From: Archangium sp.
GTDB lineage: Bacteria > Myxococcota > Myxococcia > Myxococcales > Myxococcaceae
Direction: 5' to 3'
NCBI GenBank assembly: GCA_022843845.1
Contig: JALHMW010000021.1
Coordinates: 1-64,000 of the forward strand
Length of the DNA stretch: 64,000 nt
Shown: piece after piece, positions 42,086-51,210 of the stretch
How positions within the stretch are numbered: the stretch's first letter is position 1
How the letters are laid out: every line of letters starts with the position of its first letter
The notes under the pieces: generated by a model
Databases searched by the model: none
The model's input: the letters and a program-made list of their open reading frames with translations, nothing else
Told to the model about the DNA's origin: nothing
Translations under genes and position numbers: made by a program

Positions 42086-43632
42086 GGCGTCACCGCCTGC
42101 GCGAGCGCGACGATGGGCAGCCGGCCGAGGTAGCCCTGACTGGCGGCGTCGATGAAGTCGAGCAGCAGCTTCGGCCAGAAGCCGAACACGACGAGCAGAC
42201 TGCCGAGCACCAGCGGCGCTGCCCACTCGGTGCGCTGCACGTCCTGCAGGTGCGCGAACTCGTCGACGGGCGCCGGGCCCCAGAAGATCGTCTTGCAGGC
42301 CCGCAGCACGTAGACGGCCGTGACGAACGCGCCCAGCACGCCCGGAATCGCCCACCACGGGCTCGCGCCCTTCGCAGCGCCGGCGAAGACCATGAACTCG
42401 GCGACGAAACCTGCGGTGCCCGGCAACCCGAGCGACGACAGACAGGCCAGCGTGAAGAAGCCGGCGACGACGGGCATCACGTGGGCGAAGCCACCCATCT
42501 TGGCGATCGTCCTGGTGTGCGCGCGCTCGTAGACGAGGCCGACGAGGGCGAAGAAGAGGCCCGTCATGATGCCGTGCGCGACCATCTGGTAGACGGCGCC
42601 GTTCCAGCCGGCCGCGTTCATGGTGGCGATGCCCAGCATCACCACGCCCATGTGGCTCACCGACGAGTACGCGACGATGTACTTGAGGTCCTTCTGGCTC
42701 GCGGCGCAGAGCGCTCCGTAGAGCACGTTGACGACGGCCACCGCGCCGACGATCGGCGCCCACCACGCGGCCGCGTCAGGCACCAACACCATGCCGATGC
42801 GCAGCACGCCGAAGGCGCCGAGCTTCATCAACACACCGGCGTGCAGCATCGACACGGCCGTCGGCGCCGAGGCGTGACCGTCAGGCGACCAGGTGTGGAA
42901 CGGGAAGACGCCGGCGAGCGTGCCGAAGCCCAGCCACACCAGCGGGAACACCACGTGCTGCACCGCGATGGGGAACTTCGTCGCCTCGAGCACCTGCATG
43001 TCGAAGGTGCGCGCGCCCGAGTTCGACCAGAGCAGGAACATCGCCACGAGGATCGCCGCCGAGCCCACCAGCAACATCAGCGTCAGCTTCATCGCGGCGT
43101 ATTCGCGGCTGCCCACTTCGAAGCGCTTCCACGTGAAGCCGAACGGCCCCGCTGACGGCACCTTGTGACTCGAGCCCCAGATGCCGATGAGCAGGTACAT
43201 CGGCAGCACGGCGATCTCGTAGAAGAGGAAGAAGATGAACAGGTCTTGCGAGATGAAGACGCCGTAGACGCCCGAGACGAGCACCAGCAGCAACAGGAAG
43301 AACTCCTTGTCGCGCTTCGCCACCGACCAGCTCGCGAGCACTCCAGTGACGATGATGACGCCGGTGAGGAGCAGCAGCGCCACGCCCCACCCGTCCACCG
43401 CGAGCTTCAGGTGAATGCCGAGCGAGGGCACGAGCGGCACCGTGTCGAGCAGCTGGAGGCCGCCGAGTGCGCGATCGTAGAGCGTCGCGACCCAGATGCT
43501 GCCCGCGAGCGAGATGACGGCGCCGATCAACGAGACGACCCGGAGCGCGGTGCGTGAGGTTCCGGGAATGGCCAGCAACACCACCGCCGCGAGCGCCGGA
43601 GCAGCCATCGTGAGGGCGAGCAGGTGGCTCAT
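42082..43632 (-). CDS. nuoM: Complex I proton-pumping subunit NuoM
   Basis: Antiporter-like subunit of 516 aa with 14 or so helices. Diagnostic motifs are FFLFYEIAVLPMYLLIGIWG (the Glu of TM5), FPFHTWSPDGHASAPTAVSM and AYSSVSHMGVVMLG. It overlaps nuoL (start) and nuoN (stop) by ATGA junctions. Works in the membrane arm to move protons when quinone is reduced. Confidence 0.96.
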   Translation of the reverse strand: MSHLLALTMAAPALAAVVLLAIPGTSRTALRVVSLIGAVISLAGSIWVATLYDRALGGLQLLDTVPLVPSLGIHLKLAVDGWGVALLLLTGVIIVTGVLASWSVAKRDKEFFLLLLVLVSGVYGVFISQDLFIFFLFYEIAVLPMYLLIGIWGSSHKVPSAGPFGFTWKRFEVGSREYAAMKLTLMLLVGSAAILVAMFLLWSNSGARTFDMQVLEATKFPIAVQHVVFPLVWLGFGTLAGVFPFHTWSPDGHASAPTAVSMLHAGVLMKLGAFGVLRIGMVLVPDAAAWWAPIVGAVAVVNVLYGALCAASQKDLKYIVAYSSVSHMGVVMLGIATMNAAGWNGAVYQMVAHGIMTGLFFALVGLVYERAHTRTIAKMGGFAHVMPVVAGFFTLACLSSLGLPGTAGFVAEFMVFAGAAKGASPWWAIPGVLGAFVTAVYVLRACKTIFWGPAPVDEFAHLQDVQRTEWAAPLVLGSLLVVFGFWPKLLLDFIDAASQGYLGRLPIVALAQAVTP

Positions 43633-45428
43633 CGGAGCACTCCAATCAGCACCAGCACCAGGACGCCCACGGTGACGAGCAGCGCGTAGTCACGCACCAG
43701 GCCCGTCTGGAGCCGCCGCGCCGAGGAGCCGCCCTCGAGCGCCGACCAGCCGGTGAAGTTGATGAGCCCGTCGATGAGGTAGCGGTCGATCCACCCCGCC
43801 AGTGACGCCACGCCGAGCAGGCCGATCCGGTACGCGCCAGCCCAGGTGCGGTCGACGACCGAGAAGGTGTCGAGCTTCTCGAGCACGTGCGTGAACGGCG
43901 CCTGTCCCCCCTTGCGGAAGACGAGGATCGCGGCGCCGAGCCCGGCCAGCGACATCACCGACGCGAGCACCGGCGTGAGGCCGAGGTGCAGCTCGTACTG
44001 CGCGCTCGATTGCGTGGCGAGCCACCCACCGAGAAAGCCAGACGCCAACGACGGAATGGCCAGCACCACCAGCGGACCCGTCATCGCGACGTTGCCCTCG
44101 TGCGCATGCGAGGAGCGCTCCGAGAGCTCGCCCCAGAACGCCTTGATGAGGAGGCGGCCCATGTAGAACGCCGTGAGGAACGCGGCGCCGAGCAGCATCG
44201 CCCACGGAATCCACGACGCCTTGCCCTCGAGCGACGTGAGCACCAGGTCCTTGCTGAAGAAGCCGGCGAAGCCAGGCACGCCTGCGAGCGACAACGAGCC
44301 GATCACGAACGCCGCCGTGGTGAGCGGGAGCTTCTTGCGAAGGCCGCCCATGTCGTCGAGCGAGTTGGAGTGCACCGCGTGAATCACGCTGCCCGCGGCG
44401 AGGAAGAGCAGCGCCTTGAAGAACGCGTGAGTGCCGAGGTGGAAGAAGCCGGCGAAGGCCTGACCAGCGCCGAGCGCGGCCACCATGTAGCCGAGCTGTG
44501 AGCACGTCGAGAACGCGAGCACCTTCTTGATGTCGTGCTGCACGAGCGCGAGGAGCGCGGCGAAGACGGCCGTGATGGAGCCGACCCAGAGCATCACCTC
44601 ACGCGTGCCTGGAGCGAGCGCAAAGAGCGGGTCGGCGCGCACGACGAGGAAGACGCCCGCGGCCACCATCGTCGCGGCGTGGAGGAGCGCGGAGACCGGC
44701 GTCGGGCCCTCCATCGCGTCGGGCAGCCAGATATGCAGGGGAAACTGCGCCGACTTGCCGACGACGGCGAGGAAGAGCAGGCCCGTCACCCACGTCGCGA
44801 CCGTCGCGCTGGGCGCCGAGGTCCACTCGAAGCCACCCGTCGAGACGTAGAGCACCAAGAGGCCGAACAGGAAGCCCATGTCGGCGAGCTTCGTCATCCA
44901 GAACGCCTTCACCGCCGCCTGCGCCGCTGCGGGCTTCGCGAAGTAGAAACCGATGAGCAGGTAGCTGGTGAGGCCGACGAGCTCCCACCCGGCGAAGAGC
45001 TGGAGCAGGTTCGGCGAGACCACCACCACGTTCATGCTGAACAGGAAGAGTGCGTGGAGCGTGAAGTAGCGGCCGAAGGCGCGCGGCGGCTCGTCGTGCA
45101 TGTAGGCGATCGAGAAGACCTGCACGCAGAGCGCGACGAGGCAGACGATGATCAACATCGGCAACGAGACGCCGTCGATGAGGATGCCGATCTCGGCCAT
45201 CGCGCGGCCGCGCTCCTCGATCCACGGAATGGTGGCGCGCGCGTCAGGGGCGCCGCCCAGCCTCGCGACGAGCAGCATCACCGCCGCGCCGAGCGAGACG
45301 AGGCTGCCCAGCAAGGTGACCCAGGCTGCGGGCGCGCCACGGTGACGCAGCGGGCTCAAGACGAGCAACAGCAAGGCCGCGACCGCGGGCGCGACGGTCG
45401 CGACGATGGCGAGCGTGACCGGACTCAT
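43629..45428 (-). CDS. nuoL: Complex I proton-pumping subunit NuoL
   Basis: The largest membrane subunit, 599 aa. Motifs include GWELVGLTSYLLIGFYF, FPLHIWLPDAMEGPTPVSAL and HDIKKVLAFSTCSQLGYM. The C-terminal part includes the long amphipathic helix that runs along the membrane arm, and a final anchor helix. Size and motifs are normal for NuoL. Coupled to nuoK and nuoM by 4-nt overlaps. Confidence 0.96.
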   Translation of the reverse strand: MSPVTLAIVATVAPAVAALLLLVLSPLRHRGAPAAWVTLLGSLVSLGAAVMLLVARLGGAPDARATIPWIEERGRAMAEIGILIDGVSLPMLIIVCLVALCVQVFSIAYMHDEPPRAFGRYFTLHALFLFSMNVVVVSPNLLQLFAGWELVGLTSYLLIGFYFAKPAAAQAAVKAFWMTKLADMGFLFGLLVLYVSTGGFEWTSAPSATVATWVTGLLFLAVVGKSAQFPLHIWLPDAMEGPTPVSALLHAATMVAAGVFLVVRADPLFALAPGTREVMLWVGSITAVFAALLALVQHDIKKVLAFSTCSQLGYMVAALGAGQAFAGFFHLGTHAFFKALLFLAAGSVIHAVHSNSLDDMGGLRKKLPLTTAAFVIGSLSLAGVPGFAGFFSKDLVLTSLEGKASWIPWAMLLGAAFLTAFYMGRLLIKAFWGELSERSSHAHEGNVAMTGPLVVLAIPSLASGFLGGWLATQSSAQYELHLGLTPVLASVMSLAGLGAAILVFRKGGQAPFTHVLEKLDTFSVVDRTWAGAYRIGLLGVASLAGWIDRYLIDGLINFTGWSALEGGSSARRLQTGLVRDYALLVTVGVLVLVLIGVLR

Positions 45429-45724
45429 TGGCGTGCCTCACTCGCGAGATCGAGCGCCGTGTCTCCATGGCGCCGGTAGAGCAGCATCACCAGCGCGAGG
45501 CCGACGGCGACCTCGGCGACCGTGATGGCCAGCGCGAACAGCACGAAGACCTGACCCGTCGGCCCCCCGCGGAAATGAGCAAACGACGCGAAGAGGATGT
45601 TCGCCGAGTTCGCCATCAACTCGACCGAGAGGAGCATCGCGACCGCCTGCTTGCGCGTGGCGAGGCCGTAGACACCGATCGCCATCAGCGCTGACGCCAG
45701 CAGGATGCAGTTCATCAGCGTCAT
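45425..45724 (-). CDS. nuoK: Complex I subunit NuoK
   Basis: Small membrane subunit of 99 aa with three helices; the conserved Glu is in LLSVELMANSANILFASF and a second in AITVAEVAVGLALVMLLYRR. It forms part of the proton path between NuoH and NuoN. Coupled to nuoJ by overlap. Confidence 0.95.
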   Translation of the reverse strand: MTLMNCILLASALMAIGVYGLATRKQAVAMLLSVELMANSANILFASFAHFRGGPTGQVFVLFALAITVAEVAVGLALVMLLYRRHGDTALDLASEARQ

Positions 45725-46266
45725 GGGTTCACCTCGGAGACCGCCGCAGCGGCCGGGCTCGGTTCGCCTGCCGGCTCGGGATCACGGCGTCGCACCAGGA
45801 CCACCGCGCCGACGATGGCCGCGAGCAGGAGCAGGGACAGCACCTCGAAGCCGATCAGATACTCGCCGAGCAACGCGCGCGCGATATCGGCGCTCGATGC
45901 GACTGGCGCAGGGTTCGGCACGTGCGGGGCGCTCTTCCACGTCACCAGCGCCAGCACGACGAACAGGGCCGACGCGAAGATGAACCCGCGATCGGCGCCT
46001 TCGGTCTGGGCGACCACGTCGATCCCATCGTGACGCCGCGTCACCATCACGCCGAAGATCATCAGCGTGACGACGCCTCCGACGTAGGTGAGCACCTGGA
46101 CGCCGGCGAGGAAGGGCGCGTTGAGCTGGGCGTACAGCGCGGCAGTTCCCAGCAGCGTGACGCCGAGCCAGAGCACGGCGTGGATGAGGTTGGCGGCGCG
46201 AACGACGAAGAGCGCGGACACCACGATGACCGCCGCCACGATCGCGAACCCGAAGTCGAAGTTCAC
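45721..46266 (-). CDS. nuoJ: Complex I subunit NuoJ
   Basis: Membrane subunit of 181 aa with five helices. LIHAVLWLGVTLLGTAALYA and VQVLTYVGGVVTLMIFGVMV are typical, the latter carrying the pi-bulge region. The GTG at 46266 overlaps the nuoI stop. The tail after the last helix is polar. Confidence 0.93.
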   Translation of the reverse strand: MNFDFGFAIVAAVIVVSALFVVRAANLIHAVLWLGVTLLGTAALYAQLNAPFLAGVQVLTYVGGVVTLMIFGVMVTRRHDGIDVVAQTEGADRGFIFASALFVVLALVTWKSAPHVPNPAPVASSADIARALLGEYLIGFEVLSLLLLAAIVGAVVLVRRRDPEPAGEPSPAAAAVSEVNP

Positions 46267-46928
46267 GGCGTGCCTCCTTCTGGTTTCGGAATGATGGGAG
46301 CCGGCGCGACGCTCGGCTCGGAAGTGGGTACAGCAGGCGCAGCAGCGACCGGCACAGCGTCAACCGCAGCAGCAGTAACGGGAGCCGCGACAACCGGCGC
46401 AGCAGCAACCGGCGCACCCTCGACTGGAGCCGGCTTGGGCGGCTTGGGCGGCGTCTGCATCTCCATCAACTTCGTGCCGTCACCCCACGCCCGGGTCTTC
46501 GTCTTCTCGTTCTCGTACAGCCTCGCCATGTTGAGGACGAGCGACTCGCGGCCGTACGCGGGTTCCTCCTGCTCGCGCGTCATCACGATCGCGTCGGTCG
46601 GGCAGACCTGCACGCACAGCTCACAGAAGATGCAGGCCGAGAGGTCGAGCGTGAAGTCGTCGGCGTAGCTGCGCTTCTTGCCAGTGATCGGCGAGTCACG
46701 CTTCGCCGGCCCCTTGATCGCGATGACCTTCGAGGGGCAGATGCGCTCGCACTGCAGACACCCGATGCAGGCCTCGTCTCCGTCCGCCTCGTGCAGGAGC
46801 GCAAAGCTCGCGCGGTAGCGCTCCGCCCTCGGCCGAAGCACCTTCGGGTACTGCACCGTGTTCGTCTTGCGCCCAAAGCTCTTCGCGATGGTGGCGACGC
46901 TCTTCAGGGCATCGAGGAAGTGGCGCAT
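46263..46928 (-). CDS. nuoI: Complex I 8Fe ferredoxin-like subunit NuoI with long Ala/Pro-rich tail
   Basis: Subunit of the connecting module, 221 aa, carrying clusters N6a and N6b: CIGCLQCERICPSKVI and CIFCELCVQVCPTDAIV. The normal domain ends near residue 150. The last 65 residues are a low-complexity Ala/Pro/Val tail (e.g. KPAPVEGAPVAAAPVV) encoded by degenerate repeats, not found in ordinary NuoI. In a complex lacking NuoG, NuoI would be the most exposed iron-sulfur subunit and the likely docking point for ferredoxin; the tail might aid this, which is speculation. Confidence 0.93.
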   Translation of the reverse strand: MRHFLDALKSVATIAKSFGRKTNTVQYPKVLRPRAERYRASFALLHEADGDEACIGCLQCERICPSKVIAIKGPAKRDSPITGKKRSYADDFTLDLSACIFCELCVQVCPTDAIVMTREQEEPAYGRESLVLNMARLYENEKTKTRAWGDGTKLMEMQTPPKPPKPAPVEGAPVAAAPVVAAPVTAAAVDAVPVAAAPAVPTSEPSVAPAPIIPKPEGGTP

Positions 46929-46938
46929 ACGTTCTCTC

Positions 46939-47907
46939 TCACCCTGCGAAGACGACCCAGACGGCCGCGCCGACGACGAGCACGACGCCCGATGGCACCA
47001 ACCACCGCCAGCACAGCGCCATCAGCTGATCGGAGCGGAAGCGCAGGAGCGACCAGCGCAGCCAGTAGATCGCGACCACCAAGAGGCCCGTCTTCAGCAC
47101 CATCCACCACAGGCCCGGCGCGATGGGGCCGTCGTACCCTCCGAGGAACAGCGCCGACGCGACCGCCGAGGCGATCACCGTGTGCAGGTACTCGGCCATG
47201 TAGAAGAGGCCGAACTTCATGCCCGTGTACTCAGTGGTGATGCCAGCCACGAGCTCGCTCTCGGCCTCGGGGATGTCGAAGGGAATGCGGTTCGACTCGG
47301 CGAGCATCGCGAGCATGAACAACCCGAAGGCCGGTATGCCCAGGAAGAACGGCCACACCACCAGCCAGTGGTGGCTCGACTGGTACGCGACGATGTCGCT
47401 CAGCTTCATCGACCCGGCGAGGATCACCGGCACGAGCGCCGCGAGCACGAGCGGCACCTCGTACGAGACCGACTGGGCGATCGCGCGCATGGCGCCGAGC
47501 AGCGCGAACTTGTTGTTGCTCCCCCACCCCGCGGCGAACACCGGGAGCACGCCCAGCGCCCCGACCGCGAGCAGGTAGAGCACTCCAACCTCGAGGTCCG
47601 CCCCGACGATCGTGGCCGAGAATGGCACCACCGCCGCGCCCGCGATGGCGACGGTGGCCCCGAGTAGCGGGGCGTTGTTGAAGAGCGCCCGATCGGCCTT
47701 CTCGGGAATGATGTCTTCCTTCTGCAACAGCTTCAGCACGTCGGCCGGGGCCTGGAGGAACCCCAGCGGGTCGGTGAAGGTGGGGCCGATGCGGCTCTGC
47801 ATGCGCGCCGCCATCTTCCGCTCCGTCCACAGCACGAAGAGCAGGCTCGACATGATGGCGACGATGATGCCGCCGCCGTACAGCCCGCCCTGGAGGAACT
47901 CGTTCAT
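46939..47907 (-). CDS. nuoH: Complex I quinone-site membrane subunit NuoH
   Basis: Membrane subunit of 322 aa linking the quinone pocket to the pumps. Motifs: ERKMAARMQSRIGPTFTDP, LAESNRIPFDIPEAESELVA and the loop GITTEYTGMKFGLFYMAEY, which are the most conserved NuoH segments. Overlaps nuoD by ATGA. About eight helices. Confidence 0.96.
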   Translation of the reverse strand: MNEFLQGGLYGGGIIVAIMSSLLFVLWTERKMAARMQSRIGPTFTDPLGFLQAPADVLKLLQKEDIIPEKADRALFNNAPLLGATVAIAGAAVVPFSATIVGADLEVGVLYLLAVGALGVLPVFAAGWGSNNKFALLGAMRAIAQSVSYEVPLVLAALVPVILAGSMKLSDIVAYQSSHHWLVVWPFFLGIPAFGLFMLAMLAESNRIPFDIPEAESELVAGITTEYTGMKFGLFYMAEYLHTVIASAVASALFLGGYDGPIAPGLWWMVLKTGLLVVAIYWLRWSLLRFRSDQLMALCWRWLVPSGVVLVVGAAVWVVFAG

Positions 47908-49091
47908 CGATCGACCTCCCCCATGATCGGGTCGAGGGAGCCGAGGATCGCCACCGCGTCGCTCACCGTGTACCCGGGGAGGATGTACGGGAGCGCCGAC
48001 AGCGCATGCAGCGAGGGCGGGCGAATCTTGAGGCGGTACGCGTTCTGCGTGCCGTCGGTGATCAGCCAGGTGCCCAGCTCACCGCGGGGCGTCTCGATGC
48101 CCACGTAGACCTGCCCAGCGGGAATCTTCGTCTGCACGGTCAGCTTCGTCGGCTTCCCGGAGTTGATCGGCCCCTCGGGCATGCCGTCGAGGAACGCACG
48201 GCACAGGCGCAGGCTCTCCTTCACCTCGGCCACGCGCACGATCGAGCGCGCGTAGCAGTCGCCGCCGGTCGCCACCGCGACGTTCACCTTCACCTCGTCG
48301 TAGGCGTGAAACGGCGCATCGCGCCGCAGATCGTGATCGATGCCCGACGCCCGCAGGTTCGGGCCCGTGACCCCCAGCTCGAGGGCCAGCTCTCCGTCGA
48401 GCACGCCGACGTTCTTCGTGCGCTGCTGGAAGATCCGGTTCTCGATGGTCAGCGCCGCGTACTCCGGCATGCGCGCCTCGATGACGTCGAGCACCGCCTT
48501 CACCTTCGCGCCCCACCCCGCCGGAAGATCGTGCCGGTTCCCGCCGATGGTGTGCGTGTTGTAGTGAAAGCGCGCGCCCGTCACGTCTTCGAAGAGATCG
48601 AGGATCAGCTCGCGCTCGCGGAAGCAGTAGATGAACGCGGTGGAGCCGCCGCCGAGCGCCCCGCCGAGGTCGAGACAGAACGTGCCGATGGCCAGCAAGT
48701 GAGACGCGATGCGCTGCAGCTCGGCGAAGAGCGCCCGCATCCACCTCGCGCGGCGCGGCACCTCGAGCTTCAACATCGCCTCGCAGGCCATCACGATCGC
48801 CTGCTCGTTCGTCATCGGCGCGACGTAGTCGTTCTTGTCGACGATCGGCGTGAGCTGCACGTACGAGAGCTTCTCGCAGAGCTTCTCGACGGCGCGGTGC
48901 AGGTACCCACAGTGCGGCACGGCCTTCACGATGATCTCTCCGTCCAGGTAGAGATCCATGCGGAAGACGCCGTGCGTCGACGGGTGCTGCGGCCCGAAGT
49001 GCAGGAGCATCAGCTCTGACTCGGGATCGAGTGAGTCGATCGAGAGGTACGGGTTCGGCCGCTTCTGCGCAGTGACGGTGAGCTGGGTCAT
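47904..49091 (-). CDS. nuoD: Complex I 49-kDa subunit NuoD
   Basis: Quinone-binding peripheral subunit of 395 aa. The N-terminal beta domain contains LLHFGPQHPSTHGVFRM with the catalytic His, and VPHCGYLHRAVEKLCEK follows. GARFHYNTHTIGGNRHDLP and the C-terminal DAVAILGSLDPIMGEVDR are also standard. The ATG at 49091 is chosen because GGAGGTGA lies at ideal spacing; a GTG one codon earlier is possible. Not fused to NuoC, which is instead fused to NuoB. Confidence 0.96.
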   Translation of the reverse strand: MTQLTVTAQKRPNPYLSIDSLDPESELMLLHFGPQHPSTHGVFRMDLYLDGEIIVKAVPHCGYLHRAVEKLCEKLSYVQLTPIVDKNDYVAPMTNEQAIVMACEAMLKLEVPRRARWMRALFAELQRIASHLLAIGTFCLDLGGALGGGSTAFIYCFRERELILDLFEDVTGARFHYNTHTIGGNRHDLPAGWGAKVKAVLDVIEARMPEYAALTIENRIFQQRTKNVGVLDGELALELGVTGPNLRASGIDHDLRRDAPFHAYDEVKVNVAVATGGDCYARSIVRVAEVKESLRLCRAFLDGMPEGPINSGKPTKLTVQTKIPAGQVYVGIETPRGELGTWLITDGTQNAYRLKIRPPSLHALSALPYILPGYTVSDAVAILGSLDPIMGEVDR

Positions 49092-49095
49092 CACG

Positions 49096-50298
49096 TCACC
49101 TCCAGGGAGCCAGGTGGGCGTCGGCGGGGAACTCGCGCCGCAGCGGGTGGGTGGTGGCGTTCTCGGTCTGCATGATGCGCCGGAGGTCCGGGTGACCTGC
49201 GAAGCGCACGCCCACGAGATCGAACTGCTCGCGCTCCTGCCAGTCGGCGCCGGCGAAGACGCCCGCGAGCGTCAGCACCGGCTCGGCCACCGGCACCTTG
49301 ACCGCCCAGCTCGCGAGGCGAGAGCCAGGCCCGACCGTGCGCAGCGCGTAGGCGATCTCGTGGTGCTCGACCTCGGCGGCGTCGGCGCCCTTGCGCCCCT
49401 TCCCTGCCGGCCAGTGCGAGGCCGCGATGGTGACGAGCTGGCGGTACCCGAGGCCCTTGAGGCGGCGCGCGAGCTCGAGGTGCTGTGCCGCAGGGATTAC
49501 GGGCGGACCGTCTTTGGGCAGCTCGGCGACCCCGAGCTCAATGAGCAGCGCCTGGAAGTCGGCGCCAACGAGCGGCGCGAGGCCGGGCGCAGGCTCCGAC
49601 GGCGGGACCACGAGCGGATCAGTCTCTTCGTCGAGCGTCGGGTTCTCCGAGGCGCGCTCCTGCTCGAGCGTCTGCGTCGGAGAGCGGGTCGCCTCGTTGA
49701 GGCGCGGCACCGACGGTTGGGTGATCTTGAGCAGGTCGGGGTTCAGCTCGGGCACCACGTTCTCGCCCTTGCGCTGCCGCTGGATCTTCTCCTGGAGCCG
49801 CATCATGCCGTGCATGAGCGCCTCGGGGTTCGGCGGGCAGCCCGGTACGTAGACGTCGACCGGGAGGAACGTGTCGATGCCCGGCACCACCGAGTAGAGG
49901 TTCCGGTAGAAGTCTCCGGAGATCGCGCAGGAGCCCATCGCGATGCACCACTTGGGCTCGGGCATCTGCTCCCACAGCTTGAGCACGCGCGGCGCCATCT
50001 TGGTGGTGATGGTGCCGGCGACGACCATCACGTCGGCCTGCCGCGGCGTCGCGCGCACGATGACGCCCATGCGATCGATGTCGACCCGGCTCGCGGCGGT
50101 CGCCATGAACTCGATGCCGCAGCAGCTGGTGGCCATGGGGAAGATCCACATGGCCTTCGTGAGTCCCCACGAGAGCAGATCGTCGAGCGCCGCCGTGCCG
50201 ACGGTGAGCCCCGGCGTCTCGAGCATCACCTGGTACAGCGGGTGACGAAACCCAGCGCCGGTGTCGACGGTGCGCAGCGGTGGGGGCGTCACTGCCAT
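49096..50298 (-). CDS. nuoBC: Fused complex I subunits NuoB and NuoC
   Basis: Single chain of 400 aa. Residues 1 to about 165 are NuoB with the N2 cluster ligands in ATSCCGIEFM, MGSCAISGDF and VPGCPPNPEAL. A low-complexity acidic and Pro-rich linker of about 100 residues follows. Residues about 270-400 are NuoC, ending in the quinone-arm motif REQFDLVGVRFAGHPDLRRI. NuoCD fusions are well known, whereas NuoB-NuoC fusions are less usual. The linker sits where the two folds must pack closely, so its length is odd. The start at 50298 overlaps nuoA by 10 bp. No nuoE, nuoF or nuoG is found nearby. Confidence 0.93.
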   Translation of the reverse strand: MAVTPPPLRTVDTGAGFRHPLYQVMLETPGLTVGTAALDDLLSWGLTKAMWIFPMATSCCGIEFMATAASRVDIDRMGVIVRATPRQADVMVVAGTITTKMAPRVLKLWEQMPEPKWCIAMGSCAISGDFYRNLYSVVPGIDTFLPVDVYVPGCPPNPEALMHGMMRLQEKIQRQRKGENVVPELNPDLLKITQPSVPRLNEATRSPTQTLEQERASENPTLDEETDPLVVPPSEPAPGLAPLVGADFQALLIELGVAELPKDGPPVIPAAQHLELARRLKGLGYRQLVTIAASHWPAGKGRKGADAAEVEHHEIAYALRTVGPGSRLASWAVKVPVAEPVLTLAGVFAGADWQEREQFDLVGVRFAGHPDLRRIMQTENATTHPLRREFPADAHLAPWR

Positions 50299-50648
50299 TG
50301 GAGGGCTCCCTTCTTCGTCGCCCAGGCCCAGCCCAGCATCAGCACCACGACGAAGGAGCCGACCGCGACGAGGCCACGCGCTCCGGCCTCGCGAACGATC
50401 GTCGCCCACGGCAGCAGGAACGCGGTCTCGATGTCGAAGAGGACGAAGAAGAGCGCCACCACGTAGTACCGGGCGTGGAAGCGCATCCACGCGAGCCCGG
50501 TCGGCACCTCACCGCACTCGTAGGTGGCGTGCTTGAGCGGCTCCTTCCGCGTGGAGACGACGCGGAGGATCTTCGAGGCCACCAGCAACGAGCCGGACAC
50601 CGCGACGGCGACCAGCAAGAAGGCGAGCAGCGCGAGGCCAGAGGGCAT
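50289..50648 (-). CDS. nuoA: Complex I subunit NuoA
   Basis: Small membrane subunit of 119 aa with three helices. The Cys-containing loop KHATYECGEVPTGLAWMRFH and the acidic helix VALFFVLFDIETAFLLPWA are standard. First of the nuo genes, 15 bp downstream of the ferritin-like gene. Confidence 0.95.
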   Translation of the reverse strand: MPSGLALLAFLLVAVAVSGSLLVASKILRVVSTRKEPLKHATYECGEVPTGLAWMRFHARYYVVALFFVLFDIETAFLLPWATIVREAGARGLVAVGSFVVVLMLGWAWATKKGALQWQ

Positions 50649-50663
50649 GCGGGGGTCCGTTCG

Positions 50664-51203
50664 TTATTGCGGTGCGGGGCCGTCGCCGACGTCGACGCGG
50701 GCAAACCGATCGTCGTCCGGGAGCTTCGCCAGCTCCTTCTTCACCAGATCCTGATGCTCGACCTCTTCGTCGCGCAGCTCCTCGAAGAGCTTGCGCACCT
50801 CGGGGTTCTGCACGTGACTCAAGACCGAGACGAAGAAGCGGTGCGCCTTCTCTTCGCTGCGCAGGGCCGTCTCGAGCGCCTCGCGCGTCGTCATGTCGGA
50901 GCGCACCTCGTCATAGTCGGGCGCCTCGACGTCGAAGATCATCTCGCGACGCACGGCCACGGGCTGCTCGCCGAACGCCTTTGCGCGCTCCTCGAGCAGC
51001 TGTTTGCGATGCAGCTCTTCGATGCGCACCATCTTGGCGAAGAACGCCGCCGCGCCGGGCGTGCGATGCAACACCAGCTGCGCCGCGAGCTCCTCGTAGC
51101 GGTCGCGCGCCTCTTCCTCGATCAACACCGCGAGATCGAGCGCGTCCTTCAGGGTGAGCACGGCGAAGTCGATGCCTGGGGTCTGTTGCTGCCGGTTCGT
51201 CAC
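50664..51203 (-). CDS. Ferritin-like (rubrerythrin-family) di-iron protein
   Basis: Four-helix di-iron protein of 179 aa. Ligand motifs of the rubrerythrin/ferritin-like fold are visible: EEEARDRYEEL, VRIEELHRKQLL, RSEEKAHRFF and LRDEEVEHQDLV. It lacks the C-terminal rubredoxin domain that gives classic rubrerythrin its peroxidase partner. It lies between korB and nuoA, 7 bp and 15 bp away. Detoxification of peroxide or iron binding in support of the ferredoxin enzymes is likely, but substrate is unknown. Confidence 0.85.
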   Translation of the reverse strand: MTNRQQQTPGIDFAVLTLKDALDLAVLIEEEARDRYEELAAQLVLHRTPGAAAFFAKMVRIEELHRKQLLEERAKAFGEQPVAVRREMIFDVEAPDYDEVRSDMTTREALETALRSEEKAHRFFVSVLSHVQNPEVRKLFEELRDEEVEHQDLVKKELAKLPDDDRFARVDVGDGPAPQ

Positions 51204-51210
51204 GTGCGCC

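Noticed and set aside
42086..42766. N-terminal extension of NuoN to 705 codons
   Set aside because: The extra part overlaps the end of nuoM in another frame and encodes Arg-rich low-complexity sequence; the ATG at 42085 overlaps the nuoM stop and gives the normal length.
46263..46480. CRISPR-like repeats in the NuoI tail
   Set aside because: The short GC-rich repeats are degenerate, in-frame codon repeats for Ala/Pro/Val, without spacers.
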